A stretch of 64,000 bases of DNA from Cyanobium sp. PCC 7001 (GTDB lineage Bacteria > Cyanobacteriota > Cyanobacteriia > PCC-6307 > Cyanobiaceae): contig NZ_DS990556.1 of assembly GCF_000155635.1 (NCBI RefSeq), forward strand, positions 310,001 through 374,000. Direction: 5' to 3'. The notes under the pieces were generated by a model, which made no database searches, was not told where the DNA came from, and saw nothing but the letters and a program-made list of their open reading frames with translations. Shown here one piece after another: positions 15,429 through 23,071 of this stretch (positions within the stretch are counted from its first letter, which is position 1; each line of letters begins with the position of its first letter). Position numbers and translations under genes: made by a program.

Positions 15429-16256
15429 ATGCCCTCCGTTCCAGCTGGCCTGCGCACCCCGGTCTGGCTGGCTCTGCTGGCTTCCACCGCCCTGCTGCTG
15501 CCGCTGCCGGGCCGGGCCGCCCCGAAGAAGGCCTCCTGCCCGCCCCCGGCGGCGGGGCGCCATGTGGTTCTGGAGAGGGGCTGGCGGGGCCAGGGCGCGG
15601 ATCAGCAGCCACTGGCCCGGCTGCGGCAGGAGCACTGGACGGTCGACGGCCGGATCGAGGGCACGGTGTTCGAGCGCCGCGGCCAGGCGTTCCGGCAGTT
15701 CCGCACCACGGGCACGGTGCGGCCGATCGGCCCCTGCCGGGTGCGGCTGGAGCGCACCACGCCCGAGGCCGGCCCCGGCTCCCGGTATGAGGCCGAGGCC
15801 GTCCTGGATGCCGCGGGGCGGCCCCGCTACAGCCTGAGCCAGGCGGCCGGCAGCACCCTCACCGGGATCTGGCGCCACCAGGGTGATGCAGCCTGCACAG
15901 ACTCCACACTGACGGGAACGGTCCTCAGCCAGCAACAGGGTCTCAGCTGGGATGGAGCCTGGCGGCCCAATGCCGTGGTGCAGCGCGAAACCTGGACGGA
16001 AGGCGCCGTGCAAGGTGTCGCCCTGAGCAGCTATGCGGGAGAGATCGAGGCGGCCTCCTACAGCGGCACGATCGAGGTGAACGCCGACTGTCTCGCCACC
16101 GTGGTGCAGCGCGACAGCCAGGGCGTTCCCTACAACTACCGGGCCATCGTGATGGCCGATGGCAGCGGCTATCTCTACCTCCAGGAGGATCCGAACGACC
16201 TCACCATCGGCTGGCTGGAGCGGGACGCCGGAACAGATCCAGGGCCAGGGTGGTGA
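15429..16256 (+). CDS. Secreted protein of unknown function
   Basis: The 275-residue protein has an N-terminal signal peptide (RTPVWLALLASTALLLPLPG, likely cleaved after GRAA). The mature part is rich in beta-strand patterns, with Thr- and Gly-rich segments and a few Cys residues that could pair. No family was recognised. The ATG at 15429 is preferred because GGGAGGTGG lies 5 bases upstream. The last 56 bases overlap the convergent FAD monooxygenase-like gene. Confidence 0.6.
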   Translation: MPSVPAGLRTPVWLALLASTALLLPLPGRAAPKKASCPPPAAGRHVVLERGWRGQGADQQPLARLRQEHWTVDGRIEGTVFERRGQAFRQFRTTGTVRPIGPCRVRLERTTPEAGPGSRYEAEAVLDAAGRPRYSLSQAAGSTLTGIWRHQGDAACTDSTLTGTVLSQQQGLSWDGAWRPNAVVQRETWTEGAVQGVALSSYAGEIEAASYSGTIEVNADCLATVVQRDSQGVPYNYRAIVMADGSGYLYLQEDPNDLTIGWLERDAGTDPGPGW

Positions 16257-17079
16257 GCGCAGCGGTGCCCATCTCGATCACGGCCTCGTAATCCGGCCCC
16301 CACTGCGGGCTGTGCAGCGACGGCAGCGACGCACCGCTTGCGCGGTGCTTCTGCCATGACTCGGCGGGAACCCCCCCGACCCAGAAGATCAGACTCGCGA
16401 TGGAGGGATCACTGAGGCGATAGCGGCCGAAGTCTCCTCCGGCCATCACCGGATCCACGGCAAGAAGCCTGTCTTTGCCGACCCGGGACACCATCAGCTT
16501 CCGGAAGGGCTGCTCCGGCAGGGCCGTGAGGATCAGCGGCGAAGCCTCCAGATAAGCCGCGTTGACCTCGTAGGAGTGGGGCCAGCCCTGCACCGCGGCA
16601 TTGAACACGGCCCAGGAGCGTGGGATGGCCTGGCCCTCGAAGCCGATGCCGCTCAGCTCGCGGGCGGTGCTGTGCAGGCCGTCGCAGCCCACAAGCCAGC
16701 GGGCCTCCACGCTGTGCTCCAGCTCGCCGCAGGCCAGCGTGGCGCGCACACCGCCGCCATGGAGCTCGCTGCCCAGCAGCCGGCAGGAGCGCTGCACGCG
16801 GCCGCTATGGCGCTCGAGAAGGCCCGTGAGGATGGCTTCCGTCACCTCCTCCGAGAGGCCGAGATTGAAGCCATAGCGGCTGCCGTTGCCGGCCAGGTCC
16901 ACCTCCCCCAGCCGGCGGCCGTCGGCATGGATCACCGTGGCGCGGTCCCAGTGCAGCGCCTCGGCGCGGGCGTCGATCAGCAGGGTGGGCACCCCGCGCC
17001 GTAGCAGCTCCGCCGCCAGCAGCAGCCCCGTGGGGCCGGCGCCCACCACGAGCACGGCGGTCTGGCGGGGCAGCGGCAT
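16201..17079 (-). CDS. FAD-dependent monooxygenase-like protein, shortened and probably decayed
   Basis: The N-terminus is a clear FAD-binding Rossmann motif (VLVVGAGPTGLLLAAELLRR) followed by LIDARAEALHWDRATVIHA, and GCDGLHSTAREL lies mid-protein, as in aromatic hydroxylases. After RATVIHA the sequence jumps to DGRRLGEVDLAG, skipping about 25 residues usual in the family. The second FAD motif GDAAH, expected near residue 290, is absent: the 292-residue frame ends in unrelated sequence overlapping the convergent gene. Family members have 380-550 residues. It is therefore probably inactive, although a divergent subfamily cannot be excluded. ATG at 17079; upstream in-frame residues overlap the next gene. 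Confidence 0.6.
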   Translation of the reverse strand: MPLPRQTAVLVVGAGPTGLLLAAELLRRGVPTLLIDARAEALHWDRATVIHADGRRLGEVDLAGNGSRYGFNLGLSEEVTEAILTGLLERHSGRVQRSCRLLGSELHGGGVRATLACGELEHSVEARWLVGCDGLHSTARELSGIGFEGQAIPRSWAVFNAAVQGWPHSYEVNAAYLEASPLILTALPEQPFRKLMVSRVGKDRLLAVDPVMAGGDFGRYRLSDPSIASLIFWVGGVPAESWQKHRASGASLPSLHSPQWGPDYEAVIEMGTAALTTLALDLFRRPAPASRW

Positions 17080-17111
17080 CGACACGGTGCGGAGCAGGCG
17101 GGGGAGTGAGA

Positions 17112-17795
17112 TCAGGCCAGCCCGGGAGGCAGGCTCAGGGATGTGCGCAGCACCTCGAACACCTCGGCGTGGCTGCCGGCGAAGCTCATCACGCCGCGGT
17201 AGCGGGCCAGGCCGAGAAAGGCTTCGTCGTAGTGGGTGGGTTCGATCTGCGACCGGTGGCAGCGGAGGGCGTCCAGCTTCCGTTCCACGGTGGTGCTGAT
17301 GTCCACCGCCAGCTGAGGGGTGCTGAGTGGATGCCACACCTCGTAGCCGAGGATTGTGGCCGGCTGATGCGGTGTTCCTCGGGCCTCCTGATACCAGGGC
17401 CCGGCGGCGCCGGCCAAGGCGGCCATCACCAGCTCGTGCACCACGCGGTGGTCGGGGAAGGCGTCGCTGCTGGCGTGCACGAACAGGATCTCGGGACGCA
17501 CCTCGCGAATCAGATCGATCACGGCGATCTTCTGCTCCCGGGAATACTGCGAGAGACCATCGGGGGCCCGCAGGAACTCCACCCGCGCCGCACCCAGCAC
17601 CTCGGCAGCCCGCTGCGCTTCCTGCTCCCGGGTGGCCGCCAGCGTGGCCCGATCGATCGAGCTGCTACCGGCCTCCCCGGAGGTGACGCACACATGCACG
17701 GCCCGCCAGCCCTGCTGGATCAGCTTGCGCACGGTGCCGCCGCAGCCGATCTCGATGTCATCGGGGTGGGCGCCGAAGGCGAGGAGGGTGGTCAT
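17112..17795 (-). CDS. PIG-L (LmbE-like) family deacetylase
   Basis: The 227-residue protein starts with the hallmark zinc motif AHPDDIEIGCGG at residues 8-19, with DAFPDHR in the middle (metal-binding HxxH-type region) and the family length. PIG-L/LmbE enzymes deacetylate N-acetylglucosamine conjugates, for example in mycothiol, bacillithiol or glycolipid pathways. No further genes of such a pathway are adjacent, so the substrate is unknown. The upstream neighbour on the same strand is the gluconolactonase-like gene, 16 bases away, suggesting co-transcription with a sugar-related enzyme. Confidence 0.85.
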   Translation of the reverse strand: MTTLLAFGAHPDDIEIGCGGTVRKLIQQGWRAVHVCVTSGEAGSSSIDRATLAATREQEAQRAAEVLGAARVEFLRAPDGLSQYSREQKIAVIDLIREVRPEILFVHASSDAFPDHRVVHELVMAALAGAAGPWYQEARGTPHQPATILGYEVWHPLSTPQLAVDISTTVERKLDALRCHRSQIEPTHYDEAFLGLARYRGVMSFAGSHAEVFEVLRTSLSLPPGLA

Positions 17796-17811
17796 GCTGC
17801 AGATCAGGGTC

Positions 17812-18774
17812 CTAGGGAAACGGCAGGCCCTGGGCCTCCACGTACAGCGCATAGACCGACTGCCCGGCGGTGATGAACAGCCGGTTGCGCCGGCGCCCGC
17901 CGAAGCAGAGGTTGGAGGCCACCTCCGGCAGGTGGATCCGCCCGATCAGTTCCCCCCCGGCAGAGAACACGGCCACGCCATCGAGGCTGGGATCGGCCCA
18001 GCCCGAACTGGCCCACACGTTGCCGTCCAGATCGCAGGTGAGGCCATCGGCCATGGCCGGCCCCATGTCGCAGAACACCCGCCCATCGGCCAGCCGCGAC
18101 CCGTCGATCACGTCGTACACGAGGATCCGGCGCGGGTGGCCCGGCTTGTGGGAGGCGCCTGTATCAGTGATGTAGAGCTGTAGGAAATCGGGCGAGAAGC
18201 AGAGCCCGTTGGGCTTCTCGATGTCATCGGCCACCACGCTCGCCTCGCCGGTGTCCGGATCGAGGCGATACACGTTGGCGGGCAGCTCGAACGGCGCCCG
18301 CCCGCCCTCGTAGTTCACGAGGATTCCATAGCCCGGATCGCTGAACCAGATGTGGTCGGCGGGGTGCACCACCACATCGTTGGGGGCGTTCAGCCGCCGG
18401 CCCTGGAAGTGATCGATCAGCACGGTGAGCGAGCCGTCGTGTTCAGTGCGGGTCAGCCGCCGGCTGGCGTGCTCGCAGCTGATCAGGCGGCCCTGGCGGT
18501 CACGGCTGTGGCCGTTGGCGTAGTCCGACGGGCTGCGGAAGACACTCACGCTCTCCGTGTCTTCGCACCACCGCAGGATCCGGTTGTTGGGGATGTCGCT
18601 CCAGAGCAGGTAGCGCCCATCGCCGAACCACACCGGCCCCTCCGTCCAGCGGGCGCCGGTGTGGATCCGCTCCACGGCGGCATTGGGGAGCACATACTTC
18701 TGGAAGGCCGGCGCGATCACCTCGATGGCCGGGTCCGGGTAGTGCACCGGGCCACCCTGCCAGTCTCTGTGCAT
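17812..18774 (-). CDS. SMP-30 / gluconolactonase family protein
   Basis: The 320-residue protein has the six-bladed propeller pattern of the SMP-30/gluconolactonase family: RWTEGPVWFGDGRYLLWSDI with the metal Glu, SPSDYANGHSRDRQGRLI, LNAPNDVVVHPADHIWFSDP, EKPNGLCFSPDFLQLYITDT and MADGLTCDLDGNVWASS. Members hydrolyse sugar lactones such as gluconolactone using a divalent metal. No signal peptide is seen. The start is uncertain because a 12-base tandem repeat gives ATGs at 18774, 18786 and 18798; the frame also continues to 18822. 18774 is nearest to the conserved domain. Confidence 0.85.
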   Translation of the reverse strand: MHRDWQGGPVHYPDPAIEVIAPAFQKYVLPNAAVERIHTGARWTEGPVWFGDGRYLLWSDIPNNRILRWCEDTESVSVFRSPSDYANGHSRDRQGRLISCEHASRRLTRTEHDGSLTVLIDHFQGRRLNAPNDVVVHPADHIWFSDPGYGILVNYEGGRAPFELPANVYRLDPDTGEASVVADDIEKPNGLCFSPDFLQLYITDTGASHKPGHPRRILVYDVIDGSRLADGRVFCDMGPAMADGLTCDLDGNVWASSGWADPSLDGVAVFSAGGELIGRIHLPEVASNLCFGGRRRNRLFITAGQSVYALYVEAQGLPFP

Positions 18775-18807
18775 CGCTGCCGCCATCGCTGCCACCATCG
18801 CTGCCCT
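18772..18807. repeat. Tandem 12-base repeat, three imperfect copies, over a start region
   Basis: CATCGCTGCC followed by GC, AC and CT gives three 12-base units. On the - strand each carries an in-frame ATG, so the SMP-30 gene has three equally spaced candidate starts, encoding a Met-Ala-Ala-like repeat. Confidence 0.9.
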
Positions 18808-18938
18808 GGAGACCCTCGGCATGGATGCAGCCCGGGGCGCTCCCCTTTTGTTGTAGCCACGGCTCGAAGAACGCCACCTTCCCTCCTCCCCTCGCCGTCA
18901 GCGCTGCAAAGCTGGCCGCTGAACACTGATCCGGGCCC

Positions 18939-19614
18939 ATGGCCGCCGATTCCTACGTTCTCGGCACCCATGCCCAGGAGAGGGAGCGCCTGCGGCGGCA
19001 GCATGAGCTCTGGCGTCCGTCGGCATGATCCGCATGGCATCGCGCCGGACTGAAGGATGTGGGTGGCGGGTGCTCGACCTGGGGGCAGGCCCGGTCGGCG
19101 CTTCGTGGCCCTTGTTCGTGGCCCTTAGATACGTGCATTTGGAGACCTTTGGGCTACATCCCCACGGCCAAGCCATCGCCCGCTTCGCCGAGGCCGCCAT
19201 GGCCAGCTTCCGCGCAGCAGGGGGGACCCGAACGTGAACCGGCGGCTGCAGGCCCTGCTGGCCGAGCGGGGCTTCCGGATCGATGCGCTTCAGCCGCTGC
19301 CGGTGCTTGGCCGCGCCGATGATCCGTGGGCCCGAGGGTTGGCATGCGGATCTCCCGAATGGGTGGCTCGGCGCCTCACGCTCGCCTTGCTGCGCGGCGA
19401 TCGGCAGCAGGCCCTGCCGTTGCTCCTTCCGGGAGCCGATCCCGCCATGGTGTTCGTCGGGGCTGCTGGTCAGCCTGAGCCTTCGGGCCACCTGCTTGCC
19501 CTGGCCCTGGAGATGCCGTTGGTGAGGCTTGCACAACGGGAAGCCGCAGCCCTCCCGGATGGCCAGGTGGCGTGGGCCAGCACCGACCCGGATCACCTCC
19601 TGCTGCTTCGCTGA
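18939..19614 (+). pseudogene. SAM-dependent methyltransferase, broken in three frames
   Basis: Three pieces of one class I methyltransferase lie in order but in different frames. Piece 1 (18939-19028) starts MAADSYVLGT and has ERERLRRQHELWRP, the usual start of this family. Piece 2 (within 19025-19237) has the SAM motif WRVLDLGAGP and then jumps to RYVHLETFGLHPHGQAIARF, with the catalytic core between them missing. Piece 3 (19234-19614) starts NRRLQALLAERGFRIDALQP with LPVLGRADDPWAR, the normal C-terminal region, and continues in less typical sequence. Both frame changes and the core deletion make function impossible as a methyltransferase. Confidence 0.7.
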
Positions 19615-19665
19615 TCGGCGTGACCAGCGCCGGCTCAGCACCCCAGACCCGCCGAGGCGGCGACA

Positions 19666-20703
19666 ATGGCAGTCACCTTGACAGCTGAAGGCCCGAACGT
19701 GGAACGCCGATCCCTGATTCAGCTCAACGGCGTGCCGCTGCTCTCCGACGGCGGGCTGGAAACCACCCTGGTGTTCCACCAGGGGATTGAGCTGCCGGGG
19801 TTCGCGGCGTTCGATCTGCTGCGGCGGGAGCGGGGCGCCCAGCTGCTGACTGACTACTTCCGCAGCTACCTCGCCCTGGGCCGGGAGGCGGGCACGGGCT
19901 TTGTGATGGAAACCCCCACCTGGCGGGCCAATCCGGCCTGGGGACCGGAGCTGGGCTACAGCAGCGAGGAGCTGGAGGCGGCGAACCGGCAGGCGGTGGC
20001 CCTGCTGATGGAGCTGCGGGAGGAGGAGGAACGGACCGCTCGCAGCGACGACCGGCCCGACCCCGTGATTCAGATCAGCGGCTGCATCGGCCCCCGCGGC
20101 GACGGTTACGTGCCCGACCAGAAGCTGAGCGCTGAGGAGGCCGAGGTCTTCCACAGCTGGCAGATCGGAGTGCTGAGCCGGAGCGGCGTGGATCTGGTCA
20201 CGGCGTTCACCCTGAGTGCGGTGCCGGAGGCGGTGGGCATCGTGCGTGCCGCCCGGGCGGAAGCCGTGCCGGTGGTGATCTCCTTCACGGTGGAAACCGA
20301 CGGGCGTCTGCCCAGCGGCCAGCCCCTAAGCGAGGCGATCGAGCGGGTGGATGCCGAAACGGATGGCGCTGCGGCCTATTTCATGGTGAACTGCGCCCAT
20401 CCCAGCCACGTGGCGGCGGTGCTGGAGCAGGGCGGCCCCTGGCGGGAGCGGATCGTGGGGCTGCGCGCCAACGCCTCCCGCAGGAGTCATGCGGAACTGG
20501 ATGCGGCCGAGAGCCTCGATGAGGGCGATCCTGACGACCTGGCACGGCTGTACCGGGAGCTGAGCCCGCTGCTGCCCAACCTGGCGGTGCTGGGCGGCTG
20601 CTGCGGCACCGACCTTCGCCATGTGCAAGCCATTGCCCGGGCCACCCTGCCCCTGCTGTGGGAGGGCCTCAATCCGAGCCTGGACACCAGGATCAGCCGT
20701 TGA
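19666..20703 (+). CDS. Homocysteine S-methyltransferase family protein
   Basis: The 345-residue protein has the barrel start LLSDGGLETTLVFHQGIELP and the zinc ligands of the family: NCAHP, followed late by GGCCGTDLRHVQAI. The family transfers methyl groups from S-methylmethionine or similar donors to homocysteine, giving methionine. The single-domain size fits MmuM-type enzymes rather than MetH. No mmuP-like permease is adjacent. It follows the methyltransferase debris by about 50 bases with its own ATG; an alternative start at ATG/GTG just downstream cannot be excluded. Confidence 0.85.
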   Translation: MAVTLTAEGPNVERRSLIQLNGVPLLSDGGLETTLVFHQGIELPGFAAFDLLRRERGAQLLTDYFRSYLALGREAGTGFVMETPTWRANPAWGPELGYSSEELEAANRQAVALLMELREEEERTARSDDRPDPVIQISGCIGPRGDGYVPDQKLSAEEAEVFHSWQIGVLSRSGVDLVTAFTLSAVPEAVGIVRAARAEAVPVVISFTVETDGRLPSGQPLSEAIERVDAETDGAAAYFMVNCAHPSHVAAVLEQGGPWRERIVGLRANASRRSHAELDAAESLDEGDPDDLARLYRELSPLLPNLAVLGGCCGTDLRHVQAIARATLPLLWEGLNPSLDTRISR

Positions 20704-20829
20704 ACAGCCAGCCCTGGAAGCGGAGGGTGAAGAAGGGCATCACCACGTCGGTGAGCAGCAGCACCGTGACGTCCGCACTGAAAATGAAGTGGAAGTTGCG
20801 ATTCCGGTTGAGCACCTTGTTCGGTGATT
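20695..20829 (-). pseudogene. Possible C-terminal remnant of a membrane protein
   Basis: On the - strand a frame without its own start encodes NRNFHFIFSADVTVLLLTDV followed by VMPFFTLRFQGWLFNG and a stop that overlaps the stop of the homocysteine methyltransferase. It looks like the end of a membrane protein cut off where the AT-richer acetyltransferase block begins. No family was recognised and it could be chance. Confidence 0.25.
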
Positions 20830-20834
20830 GGCAT

Positions 20835-21302
20835 TTAGCTGGAAAAGGGCAAGTCAAAATGCAGCACATCCTCTCGAGTGCCTAGTTTCGAATAGAGTGC
20901 CACTGCTGCCTTGTCAGAATAATCGGCTTGAACAAATGTGACCCAAGCTCCTAAAGATTGAGCAATAGATTGAAGTCTGCGTATCAGGCCGGTTGCTATG
21001 CCCTTTCTGCGATGATTAGCTGAAACTGCTAAATCATAAAGATAGACTTCACTTCGCTGCTGCTCAAACTTCTTGAGCTCGTAAGCTACGAGTCCGCCAA
21101 TAACTTCAGAGTCTAATCGAGCCACCAAAGCAATAAATGAACGATCGGAAAGCAGGGACTTTAGATATTCATCATCTGGCCTGCTTGAAGTATAAGTTTT
21201 GATCTCATCAAACTCCCGTCCAAATAGATCGTTCAGCTTGTGCAGCAGATCGGCTTGTTTGACGTTTAAATGAATGATCTCGTGTTCCATCTGAAGACGC
21301 AT
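20835..21302 (-). CDS. AAC(3)-I-like aminoglycoside N-acetyltransferase (GNAT)
   Basis: The 155-residue protein closely follows AAC(3)-I enzymes: LNDLFGREFDEIKTYTSSRP, FIALVARLDSEVIGGLVAYE, YLYDLAVSANHRRKGIATGL with the acetyl-CoA loop, WVTFVQADYSDKAAVALY and TREDVLHFDLPF. AAC(3)-I acetylates the 3-amino group of gentamicin-type aminoglycosides; chromosomal homologues may have other substrates. The ATG at 21302 has GGAAGGATTG just upstream. The gene is visibly richer in A and T than its neighbours, with AAA/TTA-type codons rare elsewhere in the window, which points to recent transfer. No integron attC-type site was recognised. Confidence 0.85.
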   Translation of the reverse strand: MRLQMEHEIIHLNVKQADLLHKLNDLFGREFDEIKTYTSSRPDDEYLKSLLSDRSFIALVARLDSEVIGGLVAYELKKFEQQRSEVYLYDLAVSANHRRKGIATGLIRRLQSIAQSLGAWVTFVQADYSDKAAVALYSKLGTREDVLHFDLPFSS

Positions 21303-21580
21303 TTTCAATCCTTCCGCCTCACTAGCTATAGGGCGGACTCGGTAACCACCCCCGACGCCCATTCGCTGTCTGCATCAATCCCGATCCAATCCTTGAGCTG
21401 GTCTAGGCAATCAAGTGCCCTACTGGCATTGAGGCTCACCCTAGCCACAGCCCCCGGGTTCTTCCGCGGGTCCGCCAACCACCTGTGTCTGTGGCTACCA
21501 GATGGGCAAGTGGCCACTGGCGTGGCCGGCGGTGCCGGCGTGGTCACACTGAGGCAAGAGTTCACCCGCTGCCTCTGGCC
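21303..21580. other. Intergenic stretch, no gene recognised
   Basis: About 280 bases between the divergent acetyltransferase and SIMPL-domain genes. The AT-richer composition ends within the first 60 bases. A 79-residue - strand frame (21326-21565) shows no family likeness. No tRNA or attachment site could be supported. Confidence 0.4.
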
Positions 21581-22330
21581 ATGGGCCGTTTCTCTCCCCT
21601 CGTGACCACCCTGCGCCGTACACCGCCGCTGGTGTTTGCCATGGCCGTGCTGGCCACGGGGCTGGTGCTGTCCACCTCCATGCTGGTGAAGGGCATTCGC
21701 CGCGGCAACGACACCATCACCGTGACCGGTGCCAGCACCGAGCGCATCACCAGTGACTACGCCGACTGGACGGTGGAGGTGGCCGAGAGCGCTCCATCGC
21801 TGCAGGCCTCCTATCAGCAGTTGCAGCCCCAGGTGGAGCGCACCCTCGCTTTCCTGGGCCAGCAGGGCATCGCCGACGACGCCGTCAGCCGCCAGCCGAT
21901 CAAGTCCGAACGCTCAGAAGTGCGTGACTCCCGCACGGGGGAACTGCAGTCCGTCACTTACACCACCCGCCAGCCGATCCGCATCAGCACGCCCGATGTG
22001 GCCAAGGTGGCCGCCGTGGCCCAGCAGATCGGTCAGCTGGTGGGCGAAGGTGTGCCGCTCACCATCAATGATCCGGCTTACACCTACACCAAGCTCTCCG
22101 AGAAGCGGGTGGACATGCTCGCCAAGGCCACCCGCGATGCCCGCGAGCGGGCGCGGGAGATCGCCCGTCAGGCCGGCTCCCGCATCGGCGTGATCACCCA
22201 GGCCGACACTGGCTCCTTCCAGATCACCGTGCCCAACTCCACCGAGATGAGCAGTTACGGCTCCTATGACACCACCACCATCGAGAAGGACATCACCGCC
22301 GTGATGGGCGTGACCTTCCGGGTGGAGTAA
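21581..22330 (+). CDS. SIMPL domain (DUF541) membrane-anchored protein
   Basis: The 249-residue protein has a hydrophobic N-terminal anchor (PPLVFAMAVLATGLVLSTSM) followed by the SIMPL/DUF541 domain: ITVTGASTERITSDYADWTV, PQVERTLAFLGQQGI, YTTRQPIRIS and KATRDARERAREIARQAG. SIMPL proteins are secreted or periplasmic, form oligomeric channel-like or scaffold structures in some bacteria, and have no agreed function. The ATG at 21581 is the first start before the anchor. It is convergent with the DevBCA-type exporter, separated by a 12-base tandem repeat. Confidence 0.8.
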   Translation: MGRFSPLVTTLRRTPPLVFAMAVLATGLVLSTSMLVKGIRRGNDTITVTGASTERITSDYADWTVEVAESAPSLQASYQQLQPQVERTLAFLGQQGIADDAVSRQPIKSERSEVRDSRTGELQSVTYTTRQPIRISTPDVAKVAAVAQQIGQLVGEGVPLTINDPAYTYTKLSEKRVDMLAKATRDARERAREIARQAGSRIGVITQADTGSFQITVPNSTEMSSYGSYDTTTIEKDITAVMGVTFRVE

Positions 22331-22349
22331 CACCTCACGCGGGAGTCCC

Positions 22350-22385
22350 GCCGAACGGTCTGCCGAACGTTCTGCCGAACGGTCT
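22350..22385. repeat. Tandem 12-base repeat, three copies, between convergent genes
   Basis: GCCGAACGGTCT, GCCGAACGTTCT, GCCGAACGGTCT in direct tandem, filling the gap between the SIMPL gene and the stop of the ABC ATPase. Copies 1 and 3 are identical; copy 2 differs by one base. Confidence 0.95.
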
Positions 22386-23057
22386 TCAGTGCAGGCGTCC
22401 GTCCTCCAGCTCCAGGGTGCGATCGGCGATGTCGAGGATGCGGCTGTCGTGGGTCACCAGCAGGATCGTGCAGCCCTTCTCCCGCGCCAGGCGCTGCATC
22501 AGCGTCACCACCTCGCGGCCGGAGCGGCTGTCGAGCGCGGCGGTGGGTTCATCAGCCAGCAGCAGCGGGGGCTCCCCCACCAGGGCCCGTGCCACCGCCA
22601 CCCGCTGCTTCTGCCCCACCGAAAGCCGGGCGGGCTTCACGTCCAGGTGATCGCCCAGCCCCACGCTCTCCAGGATGGAACGGGAGCGGCGGTCCATCTC
22701 AGCCGCGCTCAGGCTGCCGCGCAGCTCCAGGGCCATGCGCACGTTCTGGCTGGCGGTGAGGCTGCGGTGCAGATTGTGCGACTGGAAGATGTAGCCGTGC
22801 TCGCGCCGAGCCAGGGTGAGCTCCAGCGCACTGGCACCCACCAGCTGCCGGCCCAGCACGAGCAGCGAGCCGCCCTGGGCAGCCCGCAGCCCGCCGATCA
22901 GGGTGAGCAGGGTGGTTTTGCCCGATCCGGACGGGCCGGTGAGCAGCACGATCTCCCCCGCCGCCACCTCCAGGCGCACCTCGAACAGCACCTGGCGCCG
23001 CACCGCCCCCCGACCGAAGTGATGGTTGAGCCCCTCAATCGCAATCGCGTTGGCCAT
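22386..23057 (-). CDS. devA: DevA-type ABC transporter ATP-binding protein
   Basis: The 223-residue ATPase has Walker A GPSGSGKTT, Q-loop FQSHNLHRSLT, a signature motif written LSVGQKQRVAVARAL (usually LSGGQ), Walker B LLLADEPTAALD and the switch His in VTHDSRILD. It resembles DevA, the ATPase of DevBCA exporters that assemble with TolC. In heterocystous cyanobacteria DevBCA exports envelope glycolipids; unicellular relatives use similar systems for other lipophilic or toxic substrates. It is the third gene of the devB-devC-devA order, 14 bases after the permease. Confidence 0.85.
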   Translation of the reverse strand: MANAIAIEGLNHHFGRGAVRRQVLFEVRLEVAAGEIVLLTGPSGSGKTTLLTLIGGLRAAQGGSLLVLGRQLVGASALELTLARREHGYIFQSHNLHRSLTASQNVRMALELRGSLSAAEMDRRSRSILESVGLGDHLDVKPARLSVGQKQRVAVARALVGEPPLLLADEPTAALDSRSGREVVTLMQRLAREKGCTILLVTHDSRILDIADRTLELEDGRLH

Positions 23058-23071
23058 GGTGCTGCCCCCGC

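Noticed and set aside
20703-20840. Integron attC site beside the AAC(3)-I gene
   Set aside because: No paired R/L boxes or integrase gene were recognised.
21430-21480. Possible tRNA-like segment (GGGTTC near CCGCCA)
   Set aside because: No acceptor or anticodon stem could be paired into a cloverleaf.
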